Shown here piece after piece: positions 23,792-33,500 of a stretch of 40,522 bases of DNA; the stretch's first letter is position 1; each line of letters starts with the position of its first letter. Where the stretch lies: assembly GCA_023402175.1 (NCBI GenBank), contig JAEXCN010000483.1:1-40522 (forward strand), written 5' to 3'. Both the position numbers and the translations under genes were made by a program. The DNA comes from Pseudomonadota bacterium (GTDB lineage Bacteria; Myxococcota_A; Polyangia; Polyangiales; Polyangiaceae). The notes under the pieces are model-generated. The model was not told where the DNA came from. It made no database searches and saw only the letters and a program-made list of their open reading frames with translations.

Positions 23792-24166
23792 TCACACCCT
23801 CAGCACGCGTACGGCAGGGAACTGCACACGCAACTTCTCGAGATCGCCGACGTCCGATGTGTAGACGAGGTCTCCTCGGAGTGCCGCGCTTGCCATCACG
23901 ATCGCATCGATCGCTGTAGCACCCTTGACCGCGCCAATCGCCTCGCCGGCGAGCTTCGCGATGCTGTCGGTCAACGGCTCGACGCGAACGCTCGCGAGGA
24001 TGTCTTCGCGGAGGTCCGTGCGTCCGCGCCACCACTCGGTGATGACTGCAGCCGGCACGGTGATCCGCAGCCCACAACGCAAAGCAGCCTGCGTCACCTC
24101 CACGATGCGTTGCCGGTTTCGCTCGAGCGCTAGGAGCGCGCCCGTGTCGAACGTGAGCCCCGTCAT
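23792..24166 (-). CDS. vapC: VapC-type PIN-domain ribonuclease toxin
   Basis: The protein has 124 residues from ATG 24166; an upstream Met in the same frame lies inside the antitoxin gene. PIN acidic residues are visible: TFDTGALLALE (Asp7), ITEWWRG (Glu), TAIDAIVMASA (Asp) and YTSDVGDLEKL (Asp), in the usual order and spacing. VapC toxins cleave tRNA or rRNA when released from the antitoxin. The start overlaps the antitoxin stop as ATGA, which is typical of vapBC operons. It is complete and apparently functional. Confidence 0.9.
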   Translation of the reverse strand: MTGLTFDTGALLALERNRQRIVEVTQAALRCGLRITVPAAVITEWWRGRTDLREDILASVRVEPLTDSIAKLAGEAIGAVKGATAIDAIVMASAALRGDLVYTSDVGDLEKLRVQFPAVRVLRV

Positions 24167-24447
24167 GCGGCCCTGGTCTTGCGGGATCGCTTCTGTCGCT
24201 TCTTCTCGGGGCCGCGCCACTCCTCGAGGATCTCCGCGAACCTCTCCTCGGAGAGGGGCGGCGCGCCCAGCCGCTCGAGCAGCCGGTGGGTTGCCTCCTC
24301 CTCTCGAAGTCGTGAAACGCCGTCCGCGACCGCCGCCGAGAGGTTGCCGTGATGGATCCGCTTCGCCCTTGCTCGCAAGAGCTTCAGGTCGTCGTACGTG
24401 ACGGTGACACTGACCTTCGCCGTCTCTTGCTTGCGCCGAGTCGCCAT
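24163..24447 (-). CDS. vapB: VapB-type ribbon-helix-helix antitoxin
   Basis: The protein has 94 residues. The N-terminal beta strand and two helices (KVSVTVTYDDLKLLRARAK, NLSAAVADGVSRL) match a MetJ/Arc-like ribbon-helix-helix DNA-binding fold. The C-terminal part (LLERLGAPPLSEERFAEIL, then EEW) is the likely toxin-binding tail, ending in a very basic stretch. It precedes and overlaps vapC by 4 bases. Autorepression at its own promoter (upstream of 24447) is expected from the family; no operator was identified. Confidence 0.85.
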   Translation of the reverse strand: MATRRKQETAKVSVTVTYDDLKLLRARAKRIHHGNLSAAVADGVSRLREEEATHRLLERLGAPPLSEERFAEILEEWRGPEKKRQKRSRKTRAA

Positions 24448-24786
24448 AATCCTACTCTAGTCGGACTCCACGGTCCCGCCAGGGCTATCGCGCCATCGCC
24501 AGTAGCCTCGAAACCGCACCCCACGGCGGCATTACCGTAGCGCCCCAGCGACCCACTCCAGACGAGGCGCGAACGGCAATGTGCGCGCTCCTCGCATGGG
24601 TACGCGCTCTCGATCACCGGAACCGGAGGGCCGCGGCCAGACCAAGCGCGACGGCCACGGTCGTCGACGATGCCTGCAGCGCGGACGTCCTCCTTCCAAC
24701 TCGAGCGGCTCAGCCAGGCGACTCATCGGTCAGAGGCTCGTCCCCCGAGCGTCGCCCATCGGACCAGCGTCTGCACGCAGCCGGAC
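24448..24786. other. Gene-free divergent intergenic region
   Basis: This region separates vapBC and the FAD monooxygenase and should contain both promoters. No reading frame with a plausible start and product was found. A minus-strand open stretch has no recognisable family. Confidence 0.35.
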
Positions 24787-26439
24787 ATGCCAGAACCCGT
24801 GCTGATCGTGGGCGCCGGGCCGACCGGGATGACGGCTGCTCTGGAGCTCTCCCGCATGGGCATTCCCGTGCGTGTGATCGACAGAGCTCCGGTTCCGCCG
24901 GCGGGTGCAGCTCCCCTGCCCGACCGCACGCGCGCGATCGCTGTTCACGCGCGGACGCTGGAGCTGCTCGAGATGCGGGGACTCGCAAAGGAGATGGTGC
25001 AGCACGGCCATCTAACGCCCGGGGGCTGCGTCTACGGCGGCGGCAAACGGCTACTTCACGTCGACTTCGGTCGGATCGACAGTCGGCATCACTATCTCCT
25101 CTTCATCTCGCAGACCGAGACCGAACGGATCCTGCGCGAGGCAATCGAGCAGAGGGGCGTCGCGATCGAACGCGGCGTCGAGCTCGTCGGCTTAAGGCAG
25201 GACATGCTGCCCACGGACCCGAGCCCGGTGAAGGTCGTGCTCCGCCACCCGTGCGGCCGGCTCGAGCAGGCGCAGGCGCCATGGCTCATCGACGCCGAGG
25301 GCGCACACAGCATCGTGCGGACCACCGTCGGCCTTCCCTTCGAGGGCCGGACGAGGGACGAGGTCTACGCGCTCGGCGATCTGGACGTCGACGGCGATCT
25401 ATCGAGCGACGACTTTCACCTCTTCTCGACAGAGTACGGGCTCCTCGGCCTCTTCCCTCTGGGCGATCGCCGCTTCCGCATCATCGCGGGCGTCCCGCCG
25501 AGCAAGGTGCACGGCGACGCCCCTCCCGCGATCGAGGATCTGCAGGCGATCTACGACGAGCGCTCGCCGACTCCGGCGCGCTTCCGCGACCTCCGCTGGG
25601 CGTCGTGGTTTCGCATCAACAGCCGGATGGTCCCGCACGTCCGGGTCGGCCGACTGATCCTCGGCGGCGACGCTGCGCACATCCACAGCCCCGCTGCCGG
25701 CCAGGGGATGAACACCGGCATCCAGGACATGATCAACGTCTCGTGGAAGCTCGCGCTCACGATGCAGGGGCAGGCGCCGGAGGCACTGCTCGACACGTAC
25801 GAAGAGGAGCGTCTGCCCGTGATGCGCGACGTCCTGAGCAAGACCGAGCGGCTCACCGACCTCATGACGTCTCGGCGTCCCTTCGTTCGCGGCCTGCTGA
25901 GCCGTCTCGCTCCTCGCCTCGGCCGATCCCGAGCAGCGCAGCGTATGATCCCGTTCCGCGTCAGCCAGCTCGCGATCCGCTATCGCCATAGCTCGCTCTC
26001 TGCTCACCACGGACGTCCGGGCCGACTGCGCGCCGGCGACCGCGTGCCCGACCTGTCCGTTCAGAGCCGGATCGCGCACGGCGATACATGGCAGGAGCGA
26101 TCGCTGTTCGGCCTTCTCGACCCGTGCCGGTTCACTCTCCTGGTCGTGCACCCCGAAGGCTCCGACGCGGCGAGCGTGGACTGGTGCAACGCTGTGAGCC
26201 CGTGGCCCATCATCCGTGTCGTCGGCATCGCTCCGCCGCGGGACGATCCTGCTCGCGAGCGCTTCCACACGACGTTCGGTCGATCGAGAGGCGTGTTCCT
26301 GGTGAGGCCCGACGGCTACGTCGCGTTCGTCGGCGGCAAGCACGCCTCGCCCGCGCATCTCGACGCGTACTGCCGGCGGTGGCTCACGGCGCGTGAGCCT
26401 GCCCGATCGCCCGAGCAGCAGGCGCCGCCGGCCGCGTAG
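24787..26439 (+). CDS. FAD-dependent aromatic-ring monooxygenase (PHBH/phenol-hydroxylase type)
   Basis: The protein has 550 residues from ATG 24787 (MPEPVLIVGAGPTGMTAALE), preceded by GCCGGA. The FAD-binding dinucleotide motif VGAGPTG lies at residues 8-14. The second FAD/NADPH motif DAEGAHSIVR (~168) has Glu in place of the usual Asp of the DG motif. The GD motif GGDAAHIHSPAAGQGMNTG lies at ~293. The C-terminal ~140 residues are a thioredoxin-like domain as in phenol hydroxylase and PgaE/RdmE-type enzymes (RAGDRVPDL, FTLLVVHPEG, FLVRPDGYVAFVG). It would hydroxylate an aromatic or polyketide substrate with NAD(P)H and O2. No biosynthetic partners are nearby, so the substrate is unknown. Confidence 0.9.
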   Translation: MPEPVLIVGAGPTGMTAALELSRMGIPVRVIDRAPVPPAGAAPLPDRTRAIAVHARTLELLEMRGLAKEMVQHGHLTPGGCVYGGGKRLLHVDFGRIDSRHHYLLFISQTETERILREAIEQRGVAIERGVELVGLRQDMLPTDPSPVKVVLRHPCGRLEQAQAPWLIDAEGAHSIVRTTVGLPFEGRTRDEVYALGDLDVDGDLSSDDFHLFSTEYGLLGLFPLGDRRFRIIAGVPPSKVHGDAPPAIEDLQAIYDERSPTPARFRDLRWASWFRINSRMVPHVRVGRLILGGDAAHIHSPAAGQGMNTGIQDMINVSWKLALTMQGQAPEALLDTYEEERLPVMRDVLSKTERLTDLMTSRRPFVRGLLSRLAPRLGRSRAAQRMIPFRVSQLAIRYRHSSLSAHHGRPGRLRAGDRVPDLSVQSRIAHGDTWQERSLFGLLDPCRFTLLVVHPEGSDAASVDWCNAVSPWPIIRVVGIAPPRDDPARERFHTTFGRSRGVFLVRPDGYVAFVGGKHASPAHLDAYCRRWLTAREPARSPEQQAPPAA

Positions 26440-26482
26440 ATGTCGTGGCGCTGACGTGTTCCGCCGCCGAAGGGCCCGAGCA

Positions 26483-27160
26483 CTACAGGGCGTTGATGCG
26501 GGCGCGGATGTCCGAGGACAGGCCCAGGCCGTCCGACAGGTCCGTCATCGCTTGCGCGACGATGGCGAAGTTCGTGCTCGTGATGGTCTTGTTCTCCAGC
26601 AGGCGGAACAGCTCCTGGAAGTCCTCGTACTGGGTGACGGGGCCCATATCGTAGCTCTCCTCCGGCCTGGCCCCGTCGCGCTCGCTGTTGACGCAGTAGA
26701 GGAAGAGGGGCTGGAAAAACCGCTCGCCTGCCGGCACTTCGATGGCCACCCGCTGGGCCAACATGCCGTTCTGCACGGCGCGGTTGCGGGACACGAAGAT
26801 GAGGCCCGGCGGCAGCTTCAAGGTGATGGGGCCATTCGTGGTGTTGCGGAAGATGAGGCACAGCCGCACGAGCTCGCCCTGCCCCTTCGCTTCGTCCTCG
26901 TATTTGTGGTCACAGTCCGTCGGGTCGGCGTCGTTGTAGCCCTTGATGGGCTGTTCCAGCGTCAGCCCCTGCGGAAGCGTGAAGGGCGTCCCTTCCGGTG
27001 CCGTCTCGTCGCGGCCCAGGCCAGGACGGTCCGCCTCACCGATGGGGTTGTCGTTGTCGTCGTTCCCACCGTTCCCACCGTTCCCACCGTCACAACCGCA
27101 CGACGCCACAGCCACCGCCGTAGCGACCAACGCCGCGCGCCATGCCAATCGCCAATTCAT
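26483..27160 (-). CDS. Asn/Gly-linker lipoprotein, unknown function
   Basis: The protein has 225 residues. ATG 27160 is preceded by GAGGAG at 6-base spacing. The signal MNWRLAWRAALVATAVAV leads to ASC (Cys21), followed by a GGNGGNGGNDDNDN linker partly encoded by three identical 9-bp units. The globular part has a PFTLPQGLTLEQPIKGY strand, three Cys (DCDHKYED, RLCLIFRN, LYCVN) and NGPITLKLPPGLIFVSRN, consistent with a beta-sandwich. The C-terminal ~60 residues are helical. The family is not recognised. The codon style and the Asn-rich linker differ somewhat from the other lipoproteins here. It is convergent with the monooxygenase gene, with 43 bases between the stops and no clear terminator. 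Confidence 0.8.
   Translation of the reverse strand: MNWRLAWRAALVATAVAVASCGCDGGNGGNGGNDDNDNPIGEADRPGLGRDETAPEGTPFTLPQGLTLEQPIKGYNDADPTDCDHKYEDEAKGQGELVRLCLIFRNTTNGPITLKLPPGLIFVSRNRAVQNGMLAQRVAIEVPAGERFFQPLFLYCVNSERDGARPEESYDMGPVTQYEDFQELFRLLENKTITSTNFAIVAQAMTDLSDGLGLSSDIRARINAL
27062..27088. repeat. Three perfect 9-bp tandem units inside a lipoprotein gene
   Basis: GTTCCCACC occurs three times in a row and encodes the repeated Gly-Gly-Asn of the lipoprotein linker. The unit is a multiple of three, so a change in copy number would alter linker length without breaking the frame. Confidence 0.8.
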
Positions 27161-27691
27161 TGCCACTCCTCTGCATGCTTTGCCCCGCCCGATTGTTTCA
27201 ATACCAACCTCGTCGAGACCATGCATGAAGCGCAGCGTCAAGCTCCGCGCCCCGCCACCCAATAGCGAATAAGTTGAGAGAAGATTGGGATTGGGAAGAG
27301 GCTTGCCTCATGTGACTCCTGGCGATGGTCATTCGGTCCAGACGGCAACGTGGAGGTGATGGAGCGCCCGGCGCTCGCCGTGCTGCATGGACCGTCTCGT
27401 GCGCCCCCCTGTCGCATGCGGTCTTCCGTGAAGGACACCCGCGGCTCGCCGTCGTTTCGGAGCGTGGTCGCTGGCGAACGGCGCACCGAGATTTCAGTGT
27501 TCGCCCCTGCAGTCGTTTTCCACAGCTAACGAGTTGGCCCGGCTGGTGGCGCCGTCGACACGGGTCGTCGCACGCAACGGGCGGCTGGTCAGCCGTTGCT
27601 TCGATGCGCCTCGCGCACTCTGTAGCGTCGGCTGAAATCGCGCATTGTGCGTAAGTTGTGGATTCTGCTTAGTTCGGAAGGGGTTCTTTAG
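27161..27691. other. Gene-free divergent intergenic region
   Basis: This region is slightly less GC-rich than the surroundings. It should hold promoters for the two flanking divergent lipoprotein genes. GGAAGGGG at 27676-27683 is the ribosome-binding site of the right-hand gene. No further gene or structure was recognised. Confidence 0.4.
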
Positions 27692-29335
27692 ATGCAAATG
27701 AAATCGAAAATTTCCGCTCTCGTCGCGACGGGAACGCTGCTCGCCATCGCAGCGTGTGGCGACGACGATGCGACCATCCCCGACCCGCAGCCCGACGCCT
27801 CCGTCGACGCCGCTCCGCGCAAGGATGCTGGCGATGGTGACGACACCGACGGCGGACCAAAGCCCGACGCTGGCGACGGCGGGGACGGCGGGGACGTCAC
27901 CGATCCCATCAAGCACATCACGCTGAAGCTCGAGGACGTGATCGCGGCCGCGCCGCCCGTCGGGCCGTCCTCCTATGGATTCGCGTCGAGCGCCAATGCC
28001 TACGGCGGAGCGGGCACCTCGTGGCGCTACCAGAAGCCGCTCACCGGAGCCGCCGACGAGAAGTTCGAATTCTACTTCCCATTCACGGAAGAAGCGGCGC
28101 AAGGCAATGCGGATATGTCCGCGATTCACGACTACCTCGGAGACGTGACGATCGCCGACATTCAGTCGATCAAGCTGCACAGCCGGCGTAACGACGCGAC
28201 GACGCCCGACTTCACGATGCTCCTCTACACGGAGCCTCATGCGGGCGGCTCGGACAACGAGGCGGGCTGGTACGCGCGCCGGCTTCACGCCAGCTTCGCG
28301 TGGGCCGCGAAGGCCAACGCCCCGCCCTCGACCTGGAACGAATTCTCGACGTCCGCGACCGCCAACGAGCTTCGCTTCTGGGACTTCCGGAAAGCGAACG
28401 TCAATCAAGGCGAGCAGCCGAACGACAACTACTTCAGCCTCGCGGACATGCAGGGCGGGCCCGTCACACCCCAGGGTGTCACTGGCGCACGCGACTACCG
28501 CACCGAGAAGCTCAAGTTCCTCACCATCTCGAGCTTCTCGAGCGACGCGGCGTTCGACGCATCGATCGACGGCATCGAGATCGTGCTGAAGAACGGCAAG
28601 GGAGTCGACATCGACCTCGCCGGCGACGCCAACGTCCGTCGCGTCTCGCTCAGCCGGAGCCGGCTGGTTGCGGTCGATCCGCCGGACACGGGCTCCTCGT
28701 TCGGCGAGGTGTCGAACGCCGAGCCCTGGGGCAAGGCGGGAGTGTCCTGGAAGTACAAGAAGACCGGGACGTCCCCGGCCAACGAGAAGTTCGAGCTCTA
28801 TCTGACCTTCGCGACGCCGGCCGAGGACGAGAAGACGGCGCTCTGGAAGGGCGTTCACGAGCATCTCGGTGAGTTCACAATGGCGGAGATCGAGTCGATC
28901 GGGGTCCACAGCAAGAAGCACGGAACCTCGACGAACGACTTCACGATGATCGTCTACACGCTCCCGAAGAAGGACGGCGACGACGACGACTCGTGGTACC
29001 GCCGGCGCCTTCACGCGCAGCTCGACTGGTCCGACCAGCTCGACGCTCCCGCCGACACGTGGAATGCCTTCTCGACGAACGCCGGCGCGAACCAGCTTCG
29101 GTTCTGGGACTTCCGGCCCACGAACGCGGCCCCCGGCGCGTACTTCACGCTGGCGAACATGCAGGCGGGCGCCGTGACCCCGACGGGCCTCGGGGCACGC
29201 GACTACCGGACCGAGAAGGTCCGCTACATCAGCTTCTCGACCTACACGGGCTACAGCGCGTTCGAGGGCTCGATCGACGGGATCGAAGTTCGCCTCAAGA
29301 ACAACAAGAAGCTGGTCGTCGATCTGGACGAGTGA
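27692..29335 (+). CDS. Lipoprotein with two tandem ~235-residue homologous domains
   Basis: The protein has 547 residues. The signal MQMKSKISALVATGTLLAIA leads to AC (Cys22); an alternative ATG lies 6 bases downstream. An Asp-rich linker follows. Two clearly duplicated domains span ~75-310 and ~312-547. Shared landmarks, in the same order, are GAGTSWRYQK / KAGVSWKYKK, DEKFEFYFPF / NEKFELYLTF, DFTMLLYT / DFTMIVYT, W-Y-x-RRLHA, ELRFWDFR / QLRFWDFR, GARDYRTEK and SIDGIE. The many aromatics on predicted strands suggest two carbohydrate-binding-like beta-sandwiches, but no family is recognised. The gene is convergent with the next gene across a hairpin. Confidence 0.87.
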   Translation: MQMKSKISALVATGTLLAIAACGDDDATIPDPQPDASVDAAPRKDAGDGDDTDGGPKPDAGDGGDGGDVTDPIKHITLKLEDVIAAAPPVGPSSYGFASSANAYGGAGTSWRYQKPLTGAADEKFEFYFPFTEEAAQGNADMSAIHDYLGDVTIADIQSIKLHSRRNDATTPDFTMLLYTEPHAGGSDNEAGWYARRLHASFAWAAKANAPPSTWNEFSTSATANELRFWDFRKANVNQGEQPNDNYFSLADMQGGPVTPQGVTGARDYRTEKLKFLTISSFSSDAAFDASIDGIEIVLKNGKGVDIDLAGDANVRRVSLSRSRLVAVDPPDTGSSFGEVSNAEPWGKAGVSWKYKKTGTSPANEKFELYLTFATPAEDEKTALWKGVHEHLGEFTMAEIESIGVHSKKHGTSTNDFTMIVYTLPKKDGDDDDSWYRRRLHAQLDWSDQLDAPADTWNAFSTNAGANQLRFWDFRPTNAAPGAYFTLANMQAGAVTPTGLGARDYRTEKVRYISFSTYTGYSAFEGSIDGIEVRLKNNKKLVVDLDE

Positions 29336-29352
29336 GCTTCGCTGAGGCTCGC

Positions 29353-29377
29353 GCGGCGCCCGGAACCTGGGCGCCGC
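29353..29377. terminator. Hairpin between convergent lipoprotein genes
   Basis: GCGGCGCCC and GGGCGCCGC form a perfect 9-bp stem with a 7-nt loop. The hairpin lies centrally in the 59-base gap between two convergent stop codons and is well placed as a bidirectional terminator. There is no T-tract. Confidence 0.65.
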
Positions 29378-29394
29378 CGGGCGCTCGCGGAACC

Positions 29395-30291
29395 TCACTC
29401 GAGCACGACGTTCGTCGCCCTTTCGACGAAGCCCACCACGATCGCGGCCCGGTACCCAGCATTCGTAAATTGCTTCGATGTCCTGAATTGCATCGAAAAA
29501 TACCCTTCTCCGGCCGGCAGCTCGCCGAGGAGTGATGCCGGAACGACGCCGCTTTTTGCGGCCCCGGAGAATTCGCACGAGACGGTCCGTCTGTTATCCC
29601 TCGAGCTGAGGCTGAGGATTGCCACCGCCGAGTCATCGGCCTCCGCCCACTCGATGGCGAGGTCAGTGGCGCGATTGATCTTCGTCGGATCGACCGGCTT
29701 CGTCAGCACGAGCTTTCGAGCGGGTGCGCGCACGGTCTCGTCGAACGCCGGCACGGCCGTGCCTCCCTCCGCGACGACGCGAAACTCGCTTCCGTAGAAG
29801 GTGCTCAGTGCTTTCGAATCCGCGCTCATCACCACGTTGTTCGCGTTGGGGGTGAGGACGAGCGGACCGTCCGTCAGGCTGCTGCTCGTCACCGTGACGG
29901 TTCCGGGCGACACCAATCCTTGGATCGGCCCTGCATCGGCCGGGCGCGTCGTCTCGGAGACCGCGCACGCGCCGCTCCGCTGCAGCACCGTCGTCCCGAA
30001 TACGTTCTCTCCTTGCTCGACACGTTCCTTCGGAAGGAAGTAGCCAAAGCCGCTCAGGTTCCCGTTTCCGGTCTGGAAGAGCGAGACCCCGCCGTAGCCA
30101 TCCTCGGGAGCCGTGGTGCCGGATCCGCCACCCCCGCCGTCGTCGTTCGCGGGCGACGTGGCCGTGTCGGCGGCCGCGTCCGCCGGTGAATTCGGAGAGT
30201 CCGCAGTTCCGCTCTCCTCCGACCCACACGCGGCAGCGACGGCCGAGAGGACGACGACGACGGCGACCGGAAGAACGATGCAGTTCCGCAT
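29395..30291 (-). CDS. Lipoprotein, unknown function
   Basis: The protein has 298 residues from ATG 30291 (MRNCIVLPVAVVVVLSAV); an upstream in-frame Met adds ten residues before the signal. The lipobox AVAAAC gives Cys22. An Ala/Asp/Ser-rich linker with a GGGGGSG stretch runs to about residue 70. The remainder alternates beta strands (DGYGGVSLFQTG, GTVTVTSSSLTDGPLVL, AIEWAEADDSAVAILSLSS). It has single Cys residues at SGACAVSE and VSCEFSG that could pair. It resembles the many beta-sandwich lipoproteins of myxobacteria, but no named family was recognised. The SD is weak (GAGGC). Confidence 0.8.
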   Translation of the reverse strand: MRNCIVLPVAVVVVLSAVAAACGSEESGTADSPNSPADAAADTATSPANDDGGGGGSGTTAPEDGYGGVSLFQTGNGNLSGFGYFLPKERVEQGENVFGTTVLQRSGACAVSETTRPADAGPIQGLVSPGTVTVTSSSLTDGPLVLTPNANNVVMSADSKALSTFYGSEFRVVAEGGTAVPAFDETVRAPARKLVLTKPVDPTKINRATDLAIEWAEADDSAVAILSLSSRDNRRTVSCEFSGAAKSGVVPASLLGELPAGEGYFSMQFRTSKQFTNAGYRAAIVVGFVERATNVVLE

Positions 30292-30481
30292 GGCGAAGCC
30301 TCGATCGGGTTGTTGGTTCACGCACGGCGGATCGTGGGACGAGACGACCGGCGATGTCGACGCCGCGTCGAGCTGACGGCCCGCGAGCTCCCCTCATCTG
30401 CAGAGTACGAGACAGACGAATCATCCACGCCGCGGATTCTGCACTGCGTGATCCGAGACGACGCTGGACAGTCCAGCGACC

Positions 30482-30503
30482 AGGTTGCTGCGTTGAGCAA
30501 CCT
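30482..30503. terminator. Hairpin downstream of the CDDGN-repeat gene
   Basis: AGGTTGCT-GCGTTG-AGCAACCT forms a perfect 8-bp stem with a 6-nt loop, 95 bases past the stop of the giant minus-strand gene. No T-tract is present. The rest of the gap 30292-30597 shows nothing else recognisable. Confidence 0.45.
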
Positions 30504-30597
30504 CCCGCCGCGAACCCATTCATCGGAAGGGACAGGCAGCCGCCCGACGGACGAACAGGTGCACTGCTCTCCGGCTCGCGATGGCCGCCGCTCCGGA

Positions 30598-33500
30598 CTA
30601 CGCGGCGCGGCGGCGTGACGGACGGCGAAGACAGAGCAGGCCCAGGACGAACAGCCAGGCCGGCCCTTGCGTCGCCGCGTTTGGTGATGCGCTGCAACCG
30701 CCGCCACCTGTGGCGGCCGCGGGAGGCGTCGGTCCCGGCTCCTCCGGCGAGGAAGGCGTCGGTTTCGGCTCCTCCGGCGAGCCCGGCGGCGGCGTTACCT
30801 GTGTCTCTTCGACGGTCCACCGAGCCTCGGCGGGCGATGGGTCCACGTTGCCCGCGCGATCGACCGCGCGAGCGCGGAGGACATGCTCGCCCAACGCGAC
30901 CGCGTAGGTGTCCGAACACGGAGCGAAGGCTGCATTGTCCAAGCTGCACTCGAAGCTCACATTCGCTTCCGTCGATGCATACGCGAACGACGCGTTCCGC
31001 TCCTTCGTACGCGCAGACGGCTGCTTGGTGAACGACGTGTCCGGCGCGATGGTGTCCACCGTGAACGTGAGCGGGCTCGAGGCGGCGCTCTCGTGACCAG
31101 CCGCGTCGCGCGCGGTCGCCGTCACCGAGTGCGCGCCTTCTGCAAGCGCCGACGAGGGAGCGCACGTCCACTGAGAGCCGGCGTTCGTCGAGGCCGTGCA
31201 GACCGTGACGGATCCCTCGCGCACGATCACCTGGCTGCCGGCCTCCGCCGTGCCCTCGAGCATCGGGGTCCCGGTAGCGAGGAACGCGCCTGATGCCGGT
31301 GCGGTGAACGCGGGGGCTACCGGCGGGATCGTGTCGATGGTGAACGTGCTGGGCGTCGAAGCAGGGCTCACGTTGCCCGCGTCGTCGACGGCGGTCGCCG
31401 TGATCGAATGAGCGCCCTCGGCCAGCGGCGTGGTCGGCAAGCAGCCCCACTCCCCCGCGGCGTTCGTCGTCGCCGTGCAGAGCTCGGTCGCGCCTTCTCG
31501 AACGGTGACCAGGCTCTCGTGCTCCGCCGTGCCCGCGATCACTGCGGGCGAGGCCGTGAGCAGAGCGCCCGACGCCGGGATGACGATGACGGGCGCCGCG
31601 GGCGCCGTCGGATCGATGTCGATCGTCACCGAGGCCGCCGTCTCCGTCGCGCTCAGCACGGTCGACGAGACGACCACAGCGTGGGAGCCCTCCGACGCGC
31701 CGGCCAGGTTGCATGACCAGCTTCCGTCGTTGCCGACGGTGACGGTGCATGCAGGCGCTGCAGCGCCGTCGAGGTACACGCGAACCGTCGCTCCCGGAGT
31801 CGCGACGCCGCCGACATTCCCGCTCGTGCGACGCGCGGGTGGCGGCGGGCTCGTCAGCACCGGGACGCGCTGGCAGATCGACAGCGCGTCGACGCGATAC
31901 GTGACAGGCGTATTCGAATTGTCGTTCAGCGCGCAGTCCGTGTCGATCAGCGCAAGACGCACGTCGCCCGTGACCGCATCGAAGTCGCGTTGCTGACCGG
32001 CCCCCGCAGCCTCGGCTACAGCTCGAGTCGCCGCACCGCCACCGACGAAGCCGAGCGAGAAGCGCTGCACGCCCGCTGCCGAGCTGTAGTTGACGCCGAC
32101 GACGCCCGGATACCAGCTGCCGCCCCCGGAGTAGCTCACGGCTCCAGCGACGTAGCGCACGCGGTAGCGCCCTGGCGCGCCGAGCGCAGCCTGGACGGCG
32201 CTGGATGCGAGCGTTGGCTCGGTCATGCTCGAGACCTGCGTGCAGTCCGTACGACCGAGTCGCGTGTACACTGCACGTACGCCCGTGTTCCTGCAGCCAT
32301 ACTCAGCCTCGACATGACAGCTCGCATCGCAGCCGTCGCCGACGGTGAGGTTGCCGTCGTCACATTCTTCGGAGGCCGCCTTGACGCCATCGCCGCACGC
32401 GACCGCGCATACCGAGGGATTGCCGAGACAGGTGTAGCCCGGCTCGACGTTGCAGGCAGCGTCGCAGCCGTCACCGGCCTTGAGGTTCCCGTCGTCGCAC
32501 GCCTCGCCGCCCGCTCGGATGCCGTCGCCGCAACGCGCGACACAGGCGCTCGGCTTGCCGCTGCAGCCATATCCGGCCTCCACGCGGCAGAAGCCGTCGC
32601 AACCGTCACCGGTGACCTTGTTCCCGTCGTCGCACGCCTCGCCGGCCTCGATGGTGCCGTTTCCACACGTGTTGACGCAGCTCGTGCCGGGCGTCGGGCA
32701 GCGCCATCCCGCCTCCACTTGGCACACGCCGCTGCAGCCGTCGCCAGAAGCGTGGTTGCCGTCGTCGCACGATTCGTTGCCCGCAACGATGCCGTCACCA
32801 CAAGCGGTACTGCACGCGCTCGGTGCGCCGGAGCAGGAGTACCCGACCTCGACACGGCATCCGAAAGAACAACCGTCGCCGGAGACTTTGTTGCCGTCGT
32901 CGCAGGTCTCGTTGGCGTCGAGAACGCCATTGCCACATGTCGCCACACAGCTCGAAAGTCCGCTCGCAGGGGTGCTGCATGCGTACCCGCGCTCGAGCCG
33001 GCAGTCGCTGCTACAGCCGTCGCCCGCCACGAGGTTCCCGTCGTCACATTGCTCGCCGGGATTCACCGTGCCGTTGCCACACGTCATCACGCACGCCTGT
33101 CCCGCAGTGGGGCACGCGTAGCCGAGCTCGAGTGTGCAGACGTTCGAGCAGCCGTCACCGAACGTCGTATTGCCGTCGTCGCAGAGCTCGCCGGGATCCA
33201 GCCGACCATTGCCACACGTGCGCGTGCAGCTCGAAGGAGCGCCGCTGCACTCGTAACCACGCTCGATCCGACACGACGCGGAGCAGCCGTCACCCACGCG
33301 CTGATTGCCGTCATCGCAGAGCTCGCCGGGATCGATGACGCCGTTCCCGCACGTCGCGACGCACGCGGCTCCGGGGACCGGGCAGGCACGCCCGGCCTCC
33401 ACGCGGCAGCTCGCGCTGCACCCGTCCCCGCTGGTCTTGTTGCCGTCGTCGCATTCCTCGCTCGCGTTGAGGACGCCGTTGCCACAGGTCGCGGCGCACA

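Noticed and set aside
27494..29578. 694-codon minus-strand ORF opposite the duplicated-domain lipoprotein
   Set aside because: Antisense shadow. The plus strand has a lipobox, an SD and a clear domain duplication.
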